Assembly (NCBI GenBank): GCA_030765055.1
Contig: CM060955.1
Coordinates: forward strand, 160,376,743 to 160,440,742
Source of the DNA: Mantis religiosa
Taxonomy: Eukaryota; Arthropoda; Insecta; Mantodea; Mantidae
Length of the DNA: 64,000 bases
Reading direction: 5' to 3'
Of this stretch, positions 9,845-20,182 are shown in pieces. A program made the translations under genes and the position numbers. A model generated the notes under the pieces. It was not told where the DNA came from. It worked only from the letters and a program-made list of their open reading frames with translations, and made no database searches. Position 1 is the stretch's first letter. The number at the start of each line of letters is the position of its first letter.

Positions 9845-10030
9845 TACATCCACCTTAATGGTTTAATGGTAGCCTGCTTTACTTTTATTCAAGAGTTTTA
9901 ATCTTCATCCAGGTGCATAAGATTTTGTCTGCAGTTTATCCATATTCTCAGTTAACAGAAGGTTGATGGAATCCACGTTTAATTGAGCATCGTTTCATCT
10001 TATCCATGGTTCTATACTACTATTATAGGA
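9845..10030 (+). mobile_element. SINE B, strongly decayed
   Basis: Only the order of short blocks identifies it: 'atggtagcctgc', 'ttcaagag', 'catccaggtg', 'ggataag'-like and 'ttatcc'. The assignment is tentative. Confidence 0.35.
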
Positions 10031-10479
10031 CACCTGAAGAATGATTCTCCACACGCTCTTCTATAGCTTATTGATCTATTCACTTATTATTGAGTTTTAT
10101 TATACATTTACACACTTGTGTTATATGTATAGGAAGAATACAGTCAACGAAAGTAATAATCCGATTTTTAATAAGCAGATGGATCGTTACATGAGATCTT
10201 TGCAGTTTTATGCCTCTTTCAATAAATGTTAGAAAAAAAAATTATTTACTTCTTGGAAAACTTTATGTGTTTAAAAATTCTCGAAATGTTAACATGGAAT
10301 ATCTTAAATATGGTAAATGTCGCATAAAATTGTCTTTAACAAATTTAACAAGATCTTCATATTGTCTGTTTCTTACATGTTATATGAAATTGGTTAGAAG
10401 TGAAGAGATTTTGACATTTTTCATGCATATATCTCAACGTATGAGACTATAATCAAAATCATGCTTGAGAAAATAAAGA

Positions 10480-10680
10480 CATAGGTACATTTTTGCATGT
10501 AAAGGCTAGTTTTGAGGTGAGGGGTATTTTTTTGAAAATCTTCATGTCATTCTTGGAAGAATCTGAACTTAAATACCAACTTTGGCATTTAGTTAACTTG
10601 TTTTTTGCATCTACACTTTTCATAGGTACATTTATGTTGACTTCCTTTTAAAATTACTTCTTTTTTATTCAATAAGCCTC
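10480..10680 (+). repeat. Diverged dispersed repeat H, copy 2
   Basis: Shares ordered phrases with 3180-3380 (see there). Confidence 0.35.
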
Positions 10681-12454
10681 AATAAGCCTCTGGTGAGATC
10701 TCGGGGTCATATTTTTGGATGGTATGTAATAATTCCTCTGCATACCAAATAACTCGCAGTGAAAGTGTGGTGTTTTAAATTATCTTAGTGATACATATAA
10801 ATCCATAAACAATGGTGGATTATTAAACATTCTTTTAACCTTTTTGTGATTATATTTGGTTTAATTTTGACCAGTTTCTAATTTACTGAACAAATGCACT
10901 CCAGAAACATAAGAATGTTGAATGATTCAGTTTGAAGATTATGCTTACTCCTTATATTAAAAGATGGATATTAATTTTTTTATTTTGTTAAAAAAGTGCA
11001 GTTTTCAGTAAGAGCATAATTATTGATAAATAATAAAAAGGCTGCAAAGGCTGCATTTAATAAGTATGAGCAGAGCTAAGAAATGTTGTGGCTCCTTTAT
11101 TTAACTTTCTTCAGGACAACACTTAAGATTTGATGCAGCAGAATCATATTACCAAATTTGTTTTGTATTAATATAAATCCATAATATAAATATAAATATT
11201 TTGTAATATAAGGACGATTTTTTTTTATTATTATTCTGTTACATTCACGTGACTTCCCATTCAACACTATAAAAGATCATTCTTCTACGTACTTAATGTT
11301 GATTGATAGAAATGGTTTTGTTAATTTTTCCATGTAGATACAATGTATATTACATTCCCTATACAGTAGGCTTAAGTGACTGTCAAATGTTTTAAGCACT
11401 AGTTGCTACATGATACCTGCATGACCAGGAGAAAAAGAAAAGAAAAGCAAAACAAGAGACTACCCATTGAGAAATGTATTGATTCATTTTTACATTTCAT
11501 TATGTCTTTTTAAATGATTAATTTCTCATAGTATTATCTGTTGGCAATAAAATTTATATCGCCACACTTCAATTAATCGCAATGCACTGTACAATTAACA
11601 TGTCCTTTATGTTGGCGGCCTTGGTCTTTCATTGGTCTGAATCGTTATTCTTTTATCTATCATCTCAGTAATAGAAAACATGGCGGTAAATGCGAATATG
11701 GATGAAAGTGAATTCCGAGAGGTGAACTAAATTCTGCTAGCTCCAAGGAATCTAGAATAACTGCAAAACAAATAATCCATAAAAAGTATAGTATAACACT
11801 TGGCTTTTGTAAGGTAAGCACTGCTGGCAAAGCATTTATGTGCTTTCTCCTGTTGATCTGGCTGTAGATGCCACTTCAATGTTACTGTTATTGTACAATC
11901 TGGAGGACTGTCTAAAACTATACTATTTCGTTTCTAGGATTGCCACATTCGACCAGTGGCCTCGTTTCGCAAAACATTTCTACTCTGTCTTACTTAAAAC
12001 ACTGTATCATTAATAAGTGCGCTGTCTTTGTTTCAACTGTATGTGACATCTAAAAATAAAAAAGCTGACAATCTGGTCCAAAATCGGCAATTCAGAGCCG
12101 TTGTTATTGTTCCCTGACATCTGATATCCGGTTGTTAGTGTACAGACCGGTCCATGTTCGCTCATTCTGTTATCCGGGCGGACACCTGGCGAATAATCGT
12201 GCAATTATAATAGTGTGATCCTACGGTGACTGAAGGAAATGTGACGGACTAGCGCTCTCCGCGGAAAAATTTCTAATTGAATTCTAAAACACCATTTTAA
12301 GAGAATAGTTTACTAAATATTCAATTGGGGTTTATGTTGGGCATCTCGCAGCACGGAGATTTTTGCCACCCTAGACTGCCTTTTATATGGAAAATATTTT
12401 GATTACCAATTTTAATTTTCAAAAATGGCTGTAGTGATTCTGAATTAGGTACCA
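10681..12454. other. AT-rich stretch without recognised genes
   Basis: About 1.8 kb. The segment 11345-11450 weakly resembles 2578-2680 ('taagtgac', 'gcatgacca', 'aaaag' in the same order), suggesting another old dispersed repeat. A short ATG-started frame near 11681-11731 is followed by a stop and has no support as a gene. Confidence 0.4.
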
Positions 12455-12608
12455 CATTGATAGAGTCGACATGAAAAATTCAATGCCACGGCCGGGATTT
12501 GAACCACGGGTCTACTGGTTTCTGTCCAGTCGCTCTTATCCATTGAGCTACTTGGCCAATTTGCCGTCATGACATTAAATTCTCCAATTGACTCATATAT
12601 TTCCCCGG
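12455..12608 (-). mobile_element. SINE E, tRNA-derived, left arm of a foldback
   Basis: Read on the minus strand: a leader ('gagtcaattggagaattta'), a tRNA-like head with A box 'gtagctcaatgg' and B box 'gtggttcaaatcccgg', then a tail 'ccgtggcattgaatttttc'. The head resembles a tRNA closely, but the leader and tail recur at 23.8 kb, so it is a SINE. Confidence 0.7.
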
Positions 12609-12695
12609 TAATTTATGAACTGGACGAAAATCAGTATACCCGTGGTTCAAATCCCGGCCGTGGCATTACATTTTTCATATTTGCTCTATCAATCA
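12609..12695 (+). mobile_element. SINE E, right arm of a foldback
   Basis: Plus-strand copy of the 3' two-thirds of the same SINE ('acccgtggttcaaatcccgg' then 'ccgtggcatt', 'ctctatcaat'). With 12455-12513 it makes an inverted repeat of roughly 57 bp per arm. Confidence 0.7.
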
Positions 12696-12935
12696 TATAT
12701 CTTAGTCTATATATGGCTAGTATGAAGAAATGAATAATTTCCATCAACTAACTTAAATAAATACCACATGTTTAAGATATTTATAATAAATAAGTACATA
12801 TTTTGTTTCTTAAGGCCACGCAATTGCCAGGTTATCAGAGGCGTCGGTGTGTTGAAATTTCGACCCTTAAGAGTGCTTTTACATGTCAGTAAATCTCCCG
12901 CTGCGAGACTGTCATTTTTAAACACACTTGCGGTG

Positions 12936-13140
12936 TGGGTAGCTCATCTGCCTCACGTTCAGGAGGTCCCGAGTTCGATTATGGGTCGGGGTGAGTAATC
13001 TAGATAAGGTTTTTCTGGGTCTTTTCCCTTATTCTGAAAGATGAATGTTGGGTAACTCCAAGCTCCGTGGACCCTGTGCTCATTTGATCATAATTTCATT
13101 TATTGTCCGATATTATATTGAAGGGCGTAAATTAAAATAT
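12936..13140 (+). mobile_element. SINE B
   Basis: Single-unit plus copy. The head is partly truncated at its left end ('gtgggtagctcatctgcctc'), the B box reads 'gagttcgattatgg', and the body and tail run to 'aagggcgtaaatta'. Confidence 0.8.
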
Positions 13141-13527
13141 TCTAATTTTAATACCATCTCAAAATAGCTGGTTTTAATTACAGGAACTTGGCAAGTGTGT
13201 GTTTCCGTCTTTGCTTTCTGGAGTCTACATCCCAAAAACAAGGACTCGTTTCTTGTTGTGTCCCTTAACTGAGTTCTGTCTTTGCTACGGATTTCAGAAC
13301 ACGTGTGAAACGGATTAAACTAAATCCTCTTCGACGCGAGAAAGGAAACAATTCTTTCAGAAGAGGGAACAAATCCATGTGAACACTGCTAGACTGGCTC
13401 AGAGCTTTTTTAAGTATTATTTTGTCCCTTGCTTTTCTTATAAGTTTTCCAGTCTGTGATATTCACTTGTTCAGTGAGAATCGAATTGCATTGATAAAAG
13501 AATGTGGTGCCTATAAAGTAGATTTCT

Positions 13528-13800
13528 CGAGGCTGGTTCCGTAGCTCAGTCGGTAGAGCACTTGCCTGCCTTCCTAGGGGTCCCGGGTTCGATTCTCGGC
13601 GGTGGGGATGGTGATTTTTCTCCAACCAAGATAATTTCTCATCTTCTATACAGTCTGGAAGTATGAGTGAGAATGTATGCGTGATCTAATGATTAAAGGC
13701 CCAACGGATATGAGTTAATATCTTCGATATGTTCTAAATAAGATGGGCCGCCGATATGACCACTGCAGTTAAACGCGGGGTATAAATGACAAAAAAATTA
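13528..13800 (+). mobile_element. SINE D, best copy
   Basis: The head reads 'ggttccgtagctcagtcgg' with 'tagagcacttgcctgcc' and B box 'gggttcgattctcggcg'. The body holds 'cagtctggaagtatgagtga' and the end 'cactgcagttaaacgcgg' followed by an A-rich run. The minus-strand frame across it is a shadow. Confidence 0.8.
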
Positions 13801-14399
13801 CAAGTATTTCTTTTATATCCTCCGCTTTAATTCATTATCATTTTCATTTTACACAGTAACTACAGAAACAAAGTACTAATTTTTAATAAATATCCATATT
13901 CTCTTGAAAATTCAAGATGAACCTTTTATTTTATGTAAGGTAATCCTATTTATGTACATTTTATAAGCAAACAGTACAGAAAATTAAACGTTCCAGGTAG
14001 TTGTATTTTGTTTTGTTGTCATTTGTTATTGTTTGTTGTTATTGTTTAAGGGGATCTGAAAGGGTTAATATTACCATCAATATCTATTGCCATTCTTTTG
14101 CACATTCTGGATCTAGAAAGACAGTGTTTTGTTGTAAAAAACATTGCAGATGTATGTGGCGACGGTATCTGCTATATTGACCATCCTGTGATGTATTCAG
14201 GGCGTGGTGTTTCTGAACTTCCTTATGTTGCATAAATAATTAAAGAGCTTTCCATATACAAATCTTATCAATTTATCTCCAGTGATTTGTCTCGTAGGAC
14301 TTGCTGCTCTTTTCTGGTTTTAACTTCTAATGAACAGCAAAATCTCTTCTGAAGGTTAGTTACAGTACAGTTGATGCTTTTGGTCCGTGTGCTCTTCAT
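13801..14399. other. AT-rich spacer
   Basis: Nothing recognised in about 600 bp. Confidence 0.45.
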
Positions 14400-15125
14400 T
14401 CTAGTGAAATGTCTGTCTCACGTTCAAGTGGTTTCAAGTTCGAATCTCGGTCAGGGTGAGTTATCTGGATAGGTATTTTTTTCTGGACTTTTACCTTATC
14501 TTGAAAGATGAATGTCTGGTAACTCTAAGCTCTATGTACCCTGTACTCATTTGAGCCTCATTTCATTCATCGTCCGATATGACTTAACGTTGGAGGTTTT
14601 ATCTTATCCTGAAAGATGTATGTCTGGTAACTCTAAGCTCTATGAACCTTGTACTCATTTTAACATCATTTCATTCATCGTCCGATATGACTTAACGTTG
14701 GAGGTTTTCCCTTATCCTGAAAGATGAATGTCTGGTAACTCTAAGCTCTATGTACCATGTACTCATTTGAACGTCTCATTCATCGTCCGATATGACTTAA
14801 CGTTGGAACTTATCCTGAAAGATGAACGTCTGTTAACTCTAAGCTCTATGAACCCTGTACTCATTTGAACATCATTTCATTCATCGTCCGATATGACAAC
14901 GTTGGAGGTTTTCCCTTATCCTGAGAGATGAATGTCTGGTAACTCTAAGCTCTATGTACTCTGTACTCATTTGAACATCATTTCATTTATCGTCCGATAT
15001 GACGTTCTTGGAGGTTTTCCCTTATCCTGAGAGATGAATATCTGGTAACTTTAAGCTCTATGTACCTTGTACTCATTTAAACATTTCATTCATCGTCCGA
15101 TATGACGTTGGCGGAGGGACGTTAA
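14400..15125 (+). mobile_element. SINE B with about 6 tandem copies of its 108-bp tail unit
   Basis: A tRNA-like head (14400-14465, left end worn, B box 'agttcgaatctcggtc') leads into the SINE body. The body is then repeated about six times with a period near 108 bp. Each unit runs from 'ggttttcccttatcctgaa' to 'atatgacttaacgttggag', and the array ends in the normal SINE terminus '...gggacgttaattaaa'. The units carry array-specific bases ('gtaccctgtactcatttgaa') that differ from single-unit SINE B copies. Confidence 0.85.
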
Positions 15126-16200
15126 TTAAAAAACAGCAGAAAAACTGTGTTACGAAAGAATTGCGCATATAATCCATGAACAAGGGAGCATCGCCAGTGT
15201 TACACATGTGTTTAATTGTGTGGTTACACTTAAAGGGGAATGAGGTTATGCAAACATGTGTACACTTAGTTGGACGAGTTTTGGTATGCGAACATGATAA
15301 ATCCTCTTGGAATCCTCACAAGACGAGGAAAGGAATGGCAGATGGGCTGAAACCAAGTTAGAAATTCTTGCTCTTCTGCCAGCTCTCTCACATACTCCAC
15401 ATTCAATTTTTGTCATATCCTGTCATGCGCACCTACATTTGCCTTTGTTCCCTTCACCAGGATTGTGATGAGCTGTCCACTTTACAGTATTGCGTCATAC
15501 CTATTGCTAACCAGTGCATAAATCATTATACTCGTTATGACAATGCATTTTTGTGGGAATTTATATCTTTAATTAGGAATAACTCCTGCCCTCCATAGAG
15601 GCTGAAAATGCGTGTTAAGCTTAAAGAACTAGGAACCCGCACAGTAAGTTAACCTAAACGTTTAAATAGTAAAAACACCATTCAAGATTATAGTCAGTTT
15701 CCTATACGATCATACCAGTTACAAGAGATACAAGAAATTTTGTAGGATAGCTTTACAGAAATCACGCATTTCAGCATTCAACTAAGCAATATGAGTAGAT
15801 TTGAACAACTTTTACTTCCATTCCTGTGTGAAAAAGTCACGTCATTATTTAATGGTTAGCTTCGATGATTGTGTTGAAGGGGGAGCTAGTGTGATTACAA
15901 ATATAAATTCCTATCAAAAGAGTCAGGGCTACAGCTTTCTAGGACCTGCTTCAAAACCGTTTTCTTAACTTTGTGCTAACTTAAATAAGTTACATTAATC
16001 TCAATGTTGAGGTGTGCTTAATTCATTCAGTGTTTTATCTGTCTTTAAATGTTTTGCATCATCAAATCTCGGCCCTGCAGATGACACATCAGCCAGATTT
16101 GAAACATTAGTTAGCTAATTTTGGTGTTACCTGCTCCCTCTTATAATAGGGTTATTGTAGGTATCCTGAAAGGATACTTAGCGTCATTATAAGCTAGATA
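15126..16200. other. No gene recognised
   Basis: About 1.1 kb. The end of it, 16117-16140, loosely resembles the LTR/polypurine-tract junction of the Gypsy element at 60.2 kb, but too weakly to annotate. Confidence 0.4.
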
Positions 16201-16201
16201 T

Positions 16202-16440
16202 TGTGACTTTGTGGGTTCGTAAAATTAAAAGTCTAGTTTGCAGAAATTCAAACTGCTCTATATTTCCGTAGAAAGAAACTTGTACAATTCTGATATCAGC
16301 AGAATGACGTAACACACACGTACGAAACCTTCAGGTCCCTCAGCCACACGTGCCCGCTACACCATTAACAGCTCTCGACTGACTTCTCTGCACGTCTCTC
16401 CAAGGCAACTAGAGTACTCAGGTAGGCCACTCCGGAGAGT
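16202..16440 (-). mobile_element. Gypsy-type LTR fragment, second subfamily
   Basis: Begins TGTGACTTTGTGGGTTCGT, as the other LTRs in the window do, preceded by ATAT (16198-16201). It then diverges in the same way as the fragment at 52559. The other LTR end is not seen; it is lost before the TIR element that starts at 16462. Confidence 0.6.
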
Positions 16441-16461
16441 CGCGCTGCCATTGGCTAACGC

Positions 16462-17773
16462 GCATGACGTCACTGAGAATACAGTTCAACCGCGAGAGTT
16501 AAACACTAGCCCCTCAATGTGTTATTTAAGCTCTGCTACGTGTAAAATCGGAAGAAATAAACATCCACTTGTGTATTATAATGAAGGTTCCTTCTAGCAG
16601 TTGTATTAAGAGTTTAAAACATGTTACTATTCATATGTACTTAATCAGTGTAGCTCAAGAAAATGACGAAGCAACCCATTGAAGATTTTTCTTTGCTGCA
16701 AGTTTCCTGATCATTTCTGCCTTGGCTCTTTTGTTTAAGTGCCTAATTCTAATGAAGGTTCTTGTCCTCACATTAAGAGAGATCACTTTGTGATGAATTT
16801 CGGGAAAATTGGAACTTATTATAGAAATTAAGTTTTGCATCACTCCATTACACTTCGCAGCACTTTGTCCATGGAAGCTACAAAATATTACTTCTGTATC
16901 TTGTTATGCCGTTTCAAAACACTGTTTTCTTTCTTCAGGGCTTGCATCTGAGTCTTTAGTCTAATTATTTCCTCTTCAGCAACAAAAGAGTGGTCAGGAG
17001 CTACCTCCGTGCTGGTCGACGGGTCTAATTTTTTTTTTTTTTTTTTTTTTTGGGGAGATAAACATACTATAGTAGACAGCGCCCTCTTTCGCACGGTCCT
17101 AACTTCGCACCGGCGATCTCTTGCTGATATTGCCTATTAATAAAAACAGTTTTATTATTATTCCACGCATCAAACTTTCCTTATAAAAAAGGAGCGAATA
17201 AACTCAGTGTACACATAGAAACAAATACATAAATGGAATGTGTATCTGATAATTACCTGCAAATTGGTTTTGCTGGTACTTGCTACTACCGCCTCAAATA
17301 CATCCCCATGCCAATTAGGAATTTTCTATGACGGTACAGCGTCGCCCTTTAATTTTCTTTTCAGCGGCAAACCTAACAGCTCGTTTTTTAAATCCCGTTC
17401 ATAGTTTTCGGGCAGGAAGTGATCGGAACAAATCCTTGCATTATTCACATCAACCGGATCAGCCCTTTTACAGCGTAAAACCCACTTGCGCTGTAATTCT
17501 CGATCTTTAGGCAAACAATGGAAAATCACATTCGTAGTTTTATACGAAGCATGTTTGCTTTCAGCAACAGCGCAATGGTTTTCATAATGTTACGACAAAA
17601 AACACAGCCAATAACTACAATAGCTCATAAGCAACTGCATCTCGTTTATTTCACCAGAACGATTGTTGAATTTGCATGTATCAGCGCCTTATCTTATAAT
17701 GTGCAATCACAATATTGCATTACGCACATTCACGTGTAAGCGCTCTTGCGTTGTATTCTCAGTGACGTCACGC
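16462..17773 (-). mobile_element. TIR-flanked element carrying a THAP-domain gene
   Basis: The bases 16462-16483 and 17752-17773 are inverted repeats identical at 21 of 22 positions, each containing TGACGTCACTGAGAATACA. Weaker similarity continues inward (CGCGAGAG versus CGCAAGAG). The only recognisable coding sequence between them is the minus-strand THAP-domain gene. The size of about 1.3 kb and the TIRs suggest a cut-and-paste transposon or a derivative. A flanking target duplication was not found, and the THAP/P-element link is inference. Confidence 0.6.
16655..17574 (-). pseudogene. THAP-domain protein gene relic (probably two or three exons)
   Basis: THAP domains are C2CH zinc-dependent DNA-binding modules found in P-element-type transposases and in domesticated proteins. 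The frame 17326-17574 holds the domain: CAVA, FHCLPKD, the Trp of KWVLRC, the CSDHF zinc ligands and the terminal AVP box (GDAVPS). The second zinc Cys is Ser (AGC, 17557-17559), a TAG follows AVPS directly, and no start Met precedes CAVA. A possible donor (CAG/GTAATT) lies near 17257. Further down, 16888-17030 encodes a coiled coil (EEEIIRLKTQMQALKKEN) preceded by an A-run giving a Lys stretch, and 16655-16843 encodes a basic tail (VRTRTFIRIRHLNKRAK). The order N-THAP-coiled coil fits THAP proteins. No catalytic domain is seen. Confidence 0.65.
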
Positions 17774-18524
17774 CCCTCAGTCAGCAGTGACAGTGTTTTG
17801 CGCGGGAAGGCGGGAATGGCCTGCCCTGCGTCTCTCGGCTCCCTGCCGAACTCTTATTTATACACTAGCAGCTGTTTCTCGAAACCTGACGAAGCCACAC
17901 GAAAGCTACCGAACTAGCACGATCTTTCGAGATGTGAGAACACCATGGAACTGTCTGACTCTTTCTCCCTCTGTTGCTCTCTCTCGGCGTTCGCTTACGA
18001 GCGACAAAACAACGCCTCGTGACAATATTGATCTAGCTCGATACCGAAATTATAGATGCAATAAATTAAGAATCATAATAGATTAGATATGAACATTTGT
18101 GAAATGTAACAGGATGTCGGTTGAGCAGTTAACTATGACGAAGGCGGCTTCGAGGGAGGTCCACATGGTCGGCTTTTGTGAAAAGAGGCTAGGACCCTTT
18201 TTAGTAGCTGGTCAGCGGGACAAAAGTTACAAAAGGTCATATGGTAAGGGAATTCTGGAGTGTCAAAAACGTATTTCCTGAAAGGAATCACACACAACTG
18301 GACTGGTCGTCGAGGAAGAAAGACGTGTTATGAGGAGGAAGTATCTGTTCTTCCGTAAATAATGAATTACTTGTTATCGGGTAGTATAAGTTTCACCTAC
18401 GGTAACTCTGGGCATTAATATAGACTGCTGTAAATTGGTCGCAACTTCCCGATTGACATTAATATTATAATTTTATAACAATATTGTATCTTTCACTGAT
18501 GAAAGAAACCATCCATTCATAATA
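17774..18524. other. No gene recognised
   Basis: GC-richer than its surroundings near 17780-18010, with several short open plus-strand frames that look like chance frames. Confidence 0.4.
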
Positions 18525-19441
18525 CGAGAATGGTCTGTAAAGTTTCCGACCTAATACACGTAATTCGTGGATTTTCGCCATTGCAATCGCTGACGTGCGA
18601 GACGGTGCGTTGTCTTGGTAAAACAGGATTTTCTGTTTCTGCAAATGTGGTCGTTTTTCCGCAAGTTCTGCCTTCAGCTTGTCAGGTAATGATGCGTAGT
18701 ATGCTCCTGTAATGGTTTTTCCTTTCTGAAGATAATCGATTAAAATAACTCCATGACTGTCTCAAAAAACAGCCGCTATCACTTTCCCAGCCGGATAAAA
18801 CTGTTTTTGCTTTTTTTTTCGGAGCCGGTTGCACCTTTGCAGTCCACTGTCTGGACTGTATTTTTGTTTCGGGCGTATAATGATGCATACAAGTTTCATC
18901 TACAGTAATTAATCGGCGCCAAAACTCGGATTTATTGCGCCTAAACTGCGCCAACAGAGCGTTGTGACAAACACGTTCTTTTGACAGGTTCATAGCCTCT
19001 GCTATCTCTCACTTTAATTCGGCGATCGTCTAGCATCATTTGGTGAACTTGGCTATGTTTTCCTCGGTAGTTGCAGTTTTTGGACATCACGAACTTTCAT
19101 CGTCTCCCATGCTTTTACGGCCACGTTTAAATTCAGCTGCCTAAAATTGCACTGTGGTAAATAATGGTGCAGAGTCCTTATACACAGAATCCAACTCATC
19201 TTTGATTTGCGTAGGCGTATTACCTTTCAAAAACAAATATTTAATGACAGCCCGATACTCGATTTTGTCCATTTTCATAAATACACATAAACTCACTCAA
19301 ACGACTGTTACATAACAACTGAGCGTCTAAAATGGCTGAAGCATCGGTAACTTTCAACAATGGACAACGAAATTCACTAGCTTTTATTTACGAGTGCTGC
19401 CATCTTCATGTTGAGGTCGGAATCTTTTCAGATCTCCCTTG
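18525..19441 (-). mobile_element. mariner transposon relic 1
   Basis: The ends form terminal inverted repeats of about 28 bp matching at about three-quarters of positions. The left inward sequence is CGAGAATGGTCTGTAAAG and the right, read inward, CAAGGGAGATCTGAAAAG; both continue into TTCCGACCT. A TA lies outside each end (18523-18524 and 19442-19443). The length is 917 bp, against roughly 1.3 kb for an intact mariner. Confidence 0.8.
18545..19272 (-). pseudogene. mariner transposase, decayed and C-terminally deleted
   Basis: It starts at ATG 19272 with MDKIEYRAVIKYLFLKG, the N-terminal helix-turn-helix region, followed by AAEFKRGRKSMGDDESS and KTATTEENIAKF with stops between. The frame 18682-18993 holds ERVCHNALLAQFRR and the first catalytic Asp (ITVDETCMHHYTPETK). 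After a frameshift, the second Asp is in FYQDNAPSRTS near 18600. The third catalytic Asp region is missing because sequence jumps straight to the right-hand TIR. At least three stops and a frameshift make it inactive. Confidence 0.8.
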
Positions 19442-20182
19442 TAATGCATTCGTGTTACTGGATCACCTTGTTCCGTCACGCTATTTAGTTAAAATGATGT
19501 GTGTATGAGAGAGAGACACAGATTTTGACTAAACAAGATGACACTGTTGTGACAGATTACTCGCAGTTAAACGTTCCTTAGTGTCCTGAGCGCCCTGTAG
19601 ATGTAAGACTATGTTTAACGGAGCAAAGAAGTAAATACATTCTTGATTTTGCTCATAAATGGGTACGGCGATATATCCTTGATCAGATATGCTTGCCTCA
19701 CGTACGCTATAAATGGTGTATGTTATCGGCTGACAGAGGAAAAAAAAGTCGAAAGAGAATTTAGTATGATTGGTGGCGCAGTTGTCTTGATCAATATTCA
19801 TGACTTGTCATGCTACAAGTAATCTGAATGGCGTGTTTTATGAATGCTATTAGTCATAACTGTAGTTATTTTGTTGTATAATAAGTATCTATTACTGGCA
19901 GCATGAACTTTGCCTTGCAATAATGTAATTGGTCCAAGAACCTTGCGTCTACATTTGCATAATGATCCCCCATTTTGGATGGAGAATTGTCAGGGCTGCA
20001 TTGAAAATAGGTGTGCAGTCAATGGAGAAATGACACATGCTCGCGTATCACTACTGTATGCTTACTCAAAAGGTTGGGTTTAGAAGTGATTTTTTTTTCT
20101 TCTTGTGCGCAGTTCATAACAGGTTGGGAACGGAGCAGGACACCGCATGTAGGCTCACGGTCTTCGTTTTTTACATCTCCTT
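19442..20182. other. No gene recognised
   Basis: About 740 bp without repeat or coding matches; T-rich run near 20090. Confidence 0.45.

Noticed and set aside
11240..11330. Repeat shared with 560-650
   Set aside because: A few short shared words ('acattcac-tgact', 'ttcttct') in AT-rich DNA are not enough.
11681..11731. First coding exon (MAVNANMDESEFRE then GTGAAC)
   Set aside because: The donor match is weak, no downstream exon is seen and the frame stops at once.
13532..13605. A tRNA gene
   Set aside because: Good A and B boxes, but the sequence runs into a conserved body shared with 7.6 kb and lacks a matching acceptor stem and terminator. The same applies to heads of SINE A, B and E.
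16117..16140. Second Gypsy LTR/internal junction
   Set aside because: Only about 20 bases of loose similarity; no LTR body could be followed to the left.
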